Below are positions 6,439-9,475 of a DNA stretch of 9,475 bases, piece after piece. Made by a program: the position numbers and the translations under genes. The DNA is from Clostridiales bacterium. Lineage in GTDB: Bacteria > Bacillota > Clostridia > Lachnospirales > CAG-274. The notes beneath the pieces were generated by a model, which saw nothing but the letters and a program-made list of their open reading frames with translations, did not search any database and was not told where the DNA came from. Positions within the stretch are counted from its first letter, which is position 1, and each line of letters begins with the position of its first letter. The DNA is taken from the NCBI GenBank assembly GCA_021202835.1, contig JAJQCI010000257.1, positions 1 to 9,475 of the forward strand. The letters are read 5' to 3'.

Positions 6439-6823
6439 CTTTTTGTTCCTCCATGATTTCTTTTATAATGCTTGTCCTTGCTGTGTAGGTTCTTGTTTTA
6501 ATGGCCTTTTCATAGTCCTTTATATTTGATAAAACTTTCTCTAAAGCCCTTAAAGCCTTTTTATGTTCATCCATCCAATTATAGATGTACTTAAGCTGTT
6601 CTTTTACGTCCTTAGCATTCCGGCGGTCGTTTCTTACCTTACCGAGTCCTTGTGAAATCTTAGTAAATTCTTCGCAGGTGTGCTCATATATTTCAAGGCT
6701 GTGTAAAATATCCTGTGTGGCCGCATCGGCTTCGGATTCAGCCGCTATGGCTTCACCGTATTTTATTTGAGCTTCCTTCAAGAAATTCAAAAAGCTCTCT
6801 ATTTCTTCGCTGAAAGACTTCAT
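6431..6823 (-). CDS. Coiled-coil phage protein of unknown function, 130 residues
   Basis: The product is almost entirely predicted helix with heptad-like spacing. There is an acidic first half (residues 1-55, rich in Glu and Ala) and a Lys/Glu-rich second half (70-125) with a single helical run from about Y80 to K110. It contains one cysteine (residue 50), no enzyme motif and no membrane segment. The ATG at 6823 overlaps the preceding stop as ATGA, so translation is probably coupled; a separate ribosome site is weak. The end overlaps the next gene by 8 nt. It could be a structural or regulatory coiled-coil partner, but I do not recognise it. Confidence 0.7.
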   Translation of the reverse strand: MKSFSEEIESFLNFLKEAQIKYGEAIAAESEADAATQDILHSLEIYEHTCEEFTKISQGLGKVRNDRRNAKDVKEQLKYIYNWMDEHKKALRALEKVLSNIKDYEKAIKTRTYTARTSIIKEIMEEQKDV

Positions 6824-7038
6824 AATAAATCAACCCCGGCCTTCTTCATTCCCACCTTAAAGCCTTCAACGAAGCTCTTCTTCTCGGCCGCATGGGCCAC
6901 ATCTGCTACGGCCTGCTCAAGGTCAAATCTGATTTCATCAACCTTTTCAACTACATTCTTAAGCTTGAGGTCCGCCTCAAAATCAGCAAAAGCCTCTTCA
7001 TAAATTTTTTTGATTTCTTCGTTTGTATATTCCTTCAT
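6820..7038 (-). CDS. Small acidic helical phage protein, 72 residues
   Basis: I choose the ATG at 7038 over the TTG at 7056 because AAAGGAG sits at the proper distance from the ATG and the TTG has no site. The product is helical: M-K-E-Y-T-N-E-E-I-K-K-I-Y-E-E at the start, an acidic middle and K-K-S-F-V-E-G-F-K-V-G-M-K-K-A-G near the end. The closing 'F.eGFk.Gm..a' pattern is seen in many small phage proteins without known function. The stop forms ATGA with the following coiled-coil gene, indicating an operon. No motif suggests an activity. Confidence 0.68.
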   Translation of the reverse strand: MKEYTNEEIKKIYEEAFADFEADLKLKNVVEKVDEIRFDLEQAVADVAHAAEKKSFVEGFKVGMKKAGVDLL

Positions 7039-7061
7039 TTTTGCTGCTCCTTTCAAAATTT

Positions 7062-7286
7062 TCAGCCCTTAACGGGACTTACCTTTCCTGCATAAATATC
7101 GTGCCACTTATAGCACTGTCTGAATGTTCCTTCGAAGCTCACGACAATAAAGTCTCTGTAGACTCCGTCGACTATCCCTTCCAAAATCTTGGTGTTTATG
7201 TAATCGCCGAATCTGACCTCGGCGATTACCCTGTCACCCTTCTTAAACTTCGCCCTGGCTTTATCAAGCCAGCCGTTTTTTACCAT
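7062..7286 (-). CDS. Small beta-rich (SH3-like) phage protein, 74 residues
   Basis: The ATG at 7286 lies 11 nt after GGAGG and overlaps the end of the preceding gene by 23 nt. The sequence alternates strands and turns (F-K-K-G-D-R-V-I-A-E-V, I-L-E-G-I-V-D-G-V-Y-R-D-F-I-V-V-S-F, W-H-D-I-Y-A-G-K-V-S-P-V), the pattern of a small SH3/KOW-like barrel. The 'KkGDrV' opening is a common marker of such folds. A role in binding nucleic acid or protein is only a guess. Confidence 0.66.
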   Translation of the reverse strand: MVKNGWLDKARAKFKKGDRVIAEVRFGDYINTKILEGIVDGVYRDFIVVSFEGTFRQCYKWHDIYAGKVSPVKG

Positions 7287-7443
7287 TTGCTGTTGTTCCT
7301 CCTTTTATCTCAGCCAGTGTCTTATCATACTTACCGCATTTAAAATCACTGACAAATTTGTCAACGCTGACCCCGAAAAGGGCCTTAACTATAGCCTCTT
7401 CACTCAGCGGAGCGTCAAACTGCATTTTAATGCCCTCTTCCAT
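7264..7443 (-). CDS. Small unrecognised phage protein, 59 residues
   Basis: I place the start at the ATG at 7443, which has GGGGTGA five bases upstream. A GTG at 7452 in the same frame is too close to the upstream stop to have its own site. An internal ATG at residue 7 (M-Q-F-D-A-P) with AGAGGG is another option. The visible content is P-L-S-E-E-A-I-V-K-A-L-F-G-V-S-V-D-K-F-V-S-D-F, a helical region, followed by a Lys/Gly-rich tail. It overlaps the next gene by 23 nt. No family is recognised. Confidence 0.58.
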   Translation of the reverse strand: MEEGIKMQFDAPLSEEAIVKALFGVSVDKFVSDFKCGKYDKTLAEIKGGTTANGKKRLA

Positions 7444-7454
7444 ATGTTTCACCC

Positions 7455-7730
7455 CTACTCGTTTGTAAATCTTTCAACATCAAGTATCAAATCCAAAACT
7501 TCATCCGCTTCCCATTCCGCAGATTCATTTTCATAATATGAGTTAATCCGGTTCAGCAAATTTACAGCTGTGCCCTCATTTAAAAATGGGGCGACAATGC
7601 AAATACAGTCATCATCCAAAGGCTTTGAAATGCCGTAAACTTTCCTGCCCTTATAGTTTTCATCCAAAACAGTTACGTCCCAGCCTATTGATTCCATAAA
7701 ATTAAATACTTCTGCTAATGTCTTTTTCAT
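7455..7730 (-). CDS. Unrecognised small acidic phage protein, 91 residues
   Basis: The ATG at 7730 is preceded by GGGGGTGA with a 5-nt spacer, much better than an upstream in-frame start at 7754 that would run into the antirepressor gene. The product begins M-K-K-T-L-A-E-V-F-N-F-M, a helix, followed by strands (W-D-V-T-V-L, K-V-Y-G-I-S-K, C-I-C-I-V-A-P-F) and an acidic helical C-terminus (E-W-E-A-D-E-V-L-D-L-I-L-D-V). This looks like a compact alpha/beta domain. No family or function is recognised. It is the second gene of the leftward operon, directly after the antirepressor. Confidence 0.68.
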   Translation of the reverse strand: MKKTLAEVFNFMESIGWDVTVLDENYKGRKVYGISKPLDDDCICIVAPFLNEGTAVNLLNRINSYYENESAEWEADEVLDLILDVERFTNE

Positions 7731-7743
7731 AATGATCACCCCC

Positions 7744-8433
7744 TTACATCTCACCTGTTAAAGTATCAACTATCTGGTGAAGTCTCGGCTCCCTGGGCCT
7801 GTACTGGCCTGTTTTGTACCGCCATATTGTTACCCTGTCAAAGTTAAGCTTTTCCTTCAGTTCTTCAAGCGAATACCGGTTCATCAAAGCAGTAAAATCT
7901 TCCTTCGATATATATTCCTGTTCTTTTGCCCTTCTGGTTATTTCTGGAATATCAAATCCGGCCATCCTGTACAACCCAAGCACCAGAGCCAAACGGCTGT
8001 TATGACACTTAGATACTGTCTTTGCCGCCTCTACATAATCATCTGTAGTAAGCTCTCTTGTAGGCATATATGTATTTTTGTTAATCTCATATTTTCCTGT
8101 CTTCCTTATGGCCGGAAGCACTTCATTTGTGACCCAGTGCTTAAACTCCTTAGCCTTCGGCATCTTGCTTGAAAATATGAGACTGTATAACCCACTTTCA
8201 TTGATTAATGTCGGATACTGCATACCACCCGAAGTTTTTATAGAGGGGGTAACGTTTTGCGACCCCCTTATTTTATCTTCCTCATCGACGTGTTTTGATA
8301 TGGCATCTTTAGTATTCACATATCCTAAAATCTCAGCTACGTCCTTACCCACAAAATAAGGCTCACCGTCAACCTCCATTGTCCTTACCTGCCCGAATTC
8401 CAGGCTTTCAAATATTAATAATTCATTTTTCAT
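7744..8433 (-). CDS. BRO-N domain phage antirepressor with C-terminal helix-turn-helix-like segment
   Basis: This 229-residue protein has a clear BRO-N domain at 1-115: V-R-T-M-E-V-D-G-E-P-Y-F-V-G-K-D-V-A-E-I-L-G-Y, A-I-S-K-H-V-D-E-E-D-K, L-I-N-E-S-G-L-Y-S-L-I-F-S-S and F-K-H-W-V-T-N-E-V-L-P-A-I-R-K-T-G. These domains bind DNA and are typical of phage antirepressors that relieve prophage repression. The C-terminal part is neither KilAC nor an obvious ANT domain. Residues 187-213 (Y-S-L-E-E-L-K-E-K-L-N-F-D-R-V-T-I-W-R-Y-K-T) look like a helix-turn-helix that reads DNA in a lambda-repressor-like way. The ATG at 8433 follows AAAGGAG. As first gene of the long leftward operon, next to an inverted-repeat operator, it may control the switch at 8434-8531. 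Confidence 0.88.
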   Translation of the reverse strand: MKNELLIFESLEFGQVRTMEVDGEPYFVGKDVAEILGYVNTKDAISKHVDEEDKIRGSQNVTPSIKTSGGMQYPTLINESGLYSLIFSSKMPKAKEFKHWVTNEVLPAIRKTGKYEINKNTYMPTRELTTDDYVEAAKTVSKCHNSRLALVLGLYRMAGFDIPEITRRAKEQEYISKEDFTALMNRYSLEELKEKLNFDRVTIWRYKTGQYRPREPRLHQIVDTLTGEM

Positions 8434-8450
8434 TTGTTACTCCTTTTTGT

Positions 8451-8480
8451 TTGTTCTTGCCCCTCTTTTTGTGCTATAAT
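8451..8480 (+). promoter_or_regulatory. Rightward extended -10 promoter for the gene at 8532
   Basis: A consensus TATAAT at 8475-8480 is preceded by TGC, giving an extended -10 (TGnTATAAT). A weak -35, TTGTTC at 8451-8456, lies 18 nt upstream. It points at the lone + strand gene, whose ATG is 52 nt downstream. A near-identical block (18 of 20 bases) occurs at 9294-9313. Confidence 0.72.
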
Positions 8481-8486
8481 CAGATT
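8467..8486 (+). repeat. Promoter-core repeat, copy 1
   Basis: Twenty bases spanning the extended -10 match 9294-9313 at 18 positions; the differences are C/T just before TATAAT and G/A after it. Both copies lead into a + strand small gene. This is either shared descent of a promoter-gene cassette or strong constraint by one regulator. Confidence 0.6.
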
Positions 8487-8487
8487 A

Positions 8488-8505
8488 CCGATATTGCCGT
8501 ATCGG
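8488..8505. promoter_or_regulatory. Perfect inverted repeat CCGATA-N6-TATCGG, candidate operator
   Basis: Arms CCGATA (8488-8493) and TATCGG (8500-8505) are exact reverse complements around ttgccg. The repeat lies between the -10 boxes of the face-to-face promoters and covers or flanks both predicted start sites, so one bound dimer could block both. The antirepressor's HTH-like C-terminus or the prophage repressor could be the ligand; both ideas are inference. A leader RNA hairpin is the main alternative. Confidence 0.58.
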
Positions 8506-8509
8506 AATA

Positions 8510-8538
8510 ATTATAGAAAGAAGGAAATACAATGTCCG
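8510..8538 (-). promoter_or_regulatory. Possible leftward promoter for the antirepressor operon
   Basis: On the minus strand TATAAT reads at 8515-8510, with CGGACA at 8538-8533 as a -35 (four of six matches) 17 nt away. The -35 covers the start codon of the + strand gene. Transcription would start near 8503 and reach the antirepressor ATG after a leader of about 70 nt. The -10 is perfect but the -35 is modest, so the call is tentative. Confidence 0.5.
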
Positions 8539-8732
8539 ATAATTTAGACCTTTCTCTGCTTGAACTTGTCACCATTCATACCGCTCTCGACAACTACATT
8601 TTTAAGCTTGAAAAACTTGCAGCTGATGATGACGATATAATGTTAAGGGGAGAAATATCAACCTCTAAAGAAGCTCAACAGAAAATAAAAGAATACTATC
8701 TTTCAAAGAACGGCTCTTCTGATTACCTATAA
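8532..8732 (+). CDS. Lone + strand small protein, 66 residues, own promoter
   Basis: This gene runs against all its immediate neighbours. The ATG at 8532 is preceded by AAGGAA, and an extended -10 promoter lies about 52 nt upstream. The protein is helical: L-L-E-L-V-T-I-H-T-A-L-D-N-Y-I-F-K-L-E-K-L, then a D-D-D-D acidic patch, then K-E-A-Q-Q-K-I-K-E-Y-Y. It has no membrane segment and no enzyme or DNA-binding motif. It ends at 8732, overlapping the end of the converging minus-strand gene by 6 bp. A small acidic protein with its own promoter in a phage early region could act on host or phage regulators, but that is speculation. I do not recognise the family. Confidence 0.74.
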   Translation: MSDNLDLSLLELVTIHTALDNYIFKLEKLAADDDDIMLRGEISTSKEAQQKIKEYYLSKNGSSDYL

Positions 8733-8990
8733 TTCTTTGATTGGTAAATTATCAAGCCATTCTTTTCTTGCTTTCAATTTGGCTATTTCATCTTCGCTGG
8801 GTTTTGATTCACTTATTAAGTATCTACAGCTTTTCCGTGAATTGAGCCGGCAATTATATTTACAAGCAAGACCAATCTCAGCTAATACTTCTACTGCATT
8901 CACATTTTCTTTAGTGAGTGCAGTTTTTTTCAAAATTTCAATGGCTTTTTCAAAAGCCAACGTTCCTAATTCTTTGCATTCATCTTCCAT
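8727..8990 (-). CDS. Unrecognised helical protein, 87 residues (paralogue of 9043-9249)
   Basis: The ATG at 8990 follows GAGGTGAGAGAAG, a strong site. The protein has an N-terminal helix (E-L-G-T-L-A-F-E-K-A-I-E-I-L-K-K) and a central helix with three cysteines (positions 43, 47 and 55). The end is S-K-P-S-E-D-E-I-A-K-L-K-A-R-K-E-W-L-D-N-L. The K-P-S-x-D ... K-x-W-L-D-x-L ending is shared with the gene just upstream, at DNA level too (about 8752-8761 and 8797-8812), so the two look like diverged duplicates. Function is unknown. Its 3' end meets that of the + strand gene. Confidence 0.72.
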   Translation of the reverse strand: MEDECKELGTLAFEKAIEILKKTALTKENVNAVEVLAEIGLACKYNCRLNSRKSCRYLISESKPSEDEIAKLKARKEWLDNLPIKEL

Positions 8991-9042
8991 CTTCTCTCAC
9001 CTCATTCATTGTCTTTTAAGCCGTCAAGCCATTTTTTCAGAG

Positions 9043-9249
9043 TTATAACCCTTCCGCTTCCAACAAAACAGATACGTCTTTGCTGGGCTTTAATTCACCT
9101 ATTGAATTTCTGGCTTCAATAAGCCTTGTCAGAGCATCTATTTCCGACAGTATACCCTTGCTTAAAGAAAAGTCCTCATCTGCAGAATTAACGTTGTGTA
9201 TGTTTCTGTCAGCCAAAGCCAAAATAAGCTCGTCTATTTTTTCTAACAT
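9043..9249 (-). CDS. Unrecognised helical protein, 68 residues, possibly frameshifted at its C-terminus
   Basis: The ATG at 9249 has an excellent GGAGGTGAGGAAGG site. The protein is helical and acidic (M-L-E-K-I-D-E-L-I-L-A-L-A-D-R, L-S-E-I-D-A-L-T-R-L-I-E-A-R-N) and ends G-E-L-K-P-S-K-D-V-S-V-L-L-E-A-E-G-L. Just past the stop, in another frame, the DNA codes for L-K-K-W-L-D-G-L-K-D-N-E and then TGA at 9004-9002. This matches the K-E-W-L-D-N-L ending of the downstream paralogue. One base lost near 9049-9054 would explain both. The intact product would be about 83 residues. Function is not recognised. Confidence 0.7.
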   Translation of the reverse strand: MLEKIDELILALADRNIHNVNSADEDFSLSKGILSEIDALTRLIEARNSIGELKPSKDVSVLLEAEGL

Positions 9250-9278
9250 CCTTCCTCACCTCCTGCCGAAAATATATT

Positions 9279-9307
9279 TTTTCATTAAGACTATTTTGTG
9301 TTATAAT
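9279..9307 (+). promoter_or_regulatory. Rightward extended -10 promoter for the gene at 9353
   Basis: TATAAT at 9302-9307 is preceded by TGT (extended -10), with TTTTCA at 9279-9284 as a -35 with a 17-nt spacer. The gene starts 45 nt downstream. The core closely matches the promoter at 8475, but no inverted repeat follows it here. Confidence 0.68.
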
Positions 9308-9313
9308 CAAATT
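9294..9313 (+). repeat. Promoter-core repeat, copy 2
   Basis: This is the partner of the block at 8467-8486, with the same spacing to a downstream + strand gene (about 45-52 nt from -10 to ATG). The surrounding sequence is not conserved beyond this core, apart from AT-rich leaders. Confidence 0.6.
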
Positions 9314-9352
9314 GTCCCAAATATAAATAACAAAAATAGAAAGGATCTTATT

Positions 9353-9475
9353 ATGTCAAATATATTCGAACATTTCCTATACGAACACGGCATCAATTAT
9401 GATATTGAACGTAAAGGCACAGTTATAAATTCTCTTATTGGATTACGTAATACCGATAAAGATAACGGTAAATAC
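9353..9475 (+). CDS. Start of a + strand phage protein (partial, continues past right edge)
   Basis: The ATG at 9353 is preceded by AAGGA (9341-9345) with 7-nt spacing and by an extended -10 promoter at 9302-9307. Forty-one codons are present with no stop. The peptide begins with a helix (M-S-N-I-F-E-H-F-L-Y-E-H-G-I), then a strand pattern (Y-D-I-E-R-K-G-T-V-I-N-S-L-I-G-L-R-N) and D-K-D-N-G-K-Y. It may form a small beta-rich domain, but too little is present to name a family. It is the second of only two rightward genes in the window. Confidence 0.66.
   Translation, partial: MSNIFEHFLYEHGINYDIERKGTVINSLIGLRNTDKDNGKY

Noticed and set aside
8706..8750. Possible bidirectional terminator where the + strand gene and minus-strand gene meet
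   Set aside because: Only a 5-bp TTACC/GGTAA stem with a long loop is visible and no clear U-tract; too weak to call.
8737..9048. + strand open frame across the duplicated small genes
   Set aside because: The minus-strand genes here have strong ribosome sites and shared protein motifs; the + frame has none and its composition is that of an antisense shadow.
9250..9352. Leftward promoter for the genes at 9249 and 8990
   Set aside because: AT-rich sequence offers several TATATT-like boxes, but none has a matching -35 at proper spacing, so no specific site is called.

Overview
The window looks like the early (replication, recombination and regulation) region of a temperate phage or prophage of a low-GC Firmicute, most likely a Clostridia-type gut bacterium. 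The grounds are short, tightly packed genes with strong AGGAGG or GGGGGTGA ribosome binding sites, many ATGA and 8-nt overlaps, AT-rich codon use, and a set of recognisable phage families: BRO-type antirepressor, phage PAPS-reductase-like protein, small SNF2 helicase, Gp157-like protein, VRR-NUC nuclease, RecB/Cas4-like nuclease, Sak4-like NTPase and a DUF669-like protein. I see no rRNA, tRNA, transposase, CRISPR array or attachment site. This is inference from protein motifs; no database was searched.

Layout, from right to left in the direction of transcription. At the right edge a + strand gene (from 9353) starts behind a good extended -10 promoter. Two minus-strand helical proteins follow (9249-9043 and 8990-8727); they appear to be distant paralogues, and the first may be frameshifted near its C-terminus. 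A lone + strand gene (8532-8732) has its own promoter, a near copy of the one at 9302. The intergenic stretch 8434-8531 holds a perfect 6-6-6 inverted repeat lying between two face-to-face -10 boxes, and looks like a regulatory switch. The long leftward operon begins with a BRO-N antirepressor (8433-7744). It continues through six small unrecognised proteins (7730-6208), a PAPS-reductase-like enzyme (6211-5117), two Cys-rich miniproteins (5120-4941 and 4944-4810) and an SNF2-type helicase. The helicase N-terminus is split off by an apparent 7-nt insertion just before Walker A (4783-3454).

The left third is a DNA processing cassette: an unknown protein (3451-3032), a Gp157-like protein with a Cys-rich head (3039-2575), a VRR-NUC nuclease (2570-2157), a 592-residue fusion of a RecB/Cas4-like PD-(D/E)XK nuclease with an AAA_24/Sak4-like NTPase (2235-457), and a DUF669-like protein running off the left edge (434-1). 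A plausible joint role is phage DNA end resection, single-strand annealing or recombination, and replication support. The helicase would remodel DNA, the fused nuclease-NTPase would resect and anneal, and the DUF669-like protein would bind single strands.

Points most worth a second look: the nuclease-NTPase fusion and its 79-nt overlap with the upstream nuclease; the helicase split; the symmetric face-to-face promoter/operator at 8474-8516; the duplicated promoter module in front of the only two + strand genes; and the phage PAPS-reductase-like enzyme with adjacent Cys-rich proteins.
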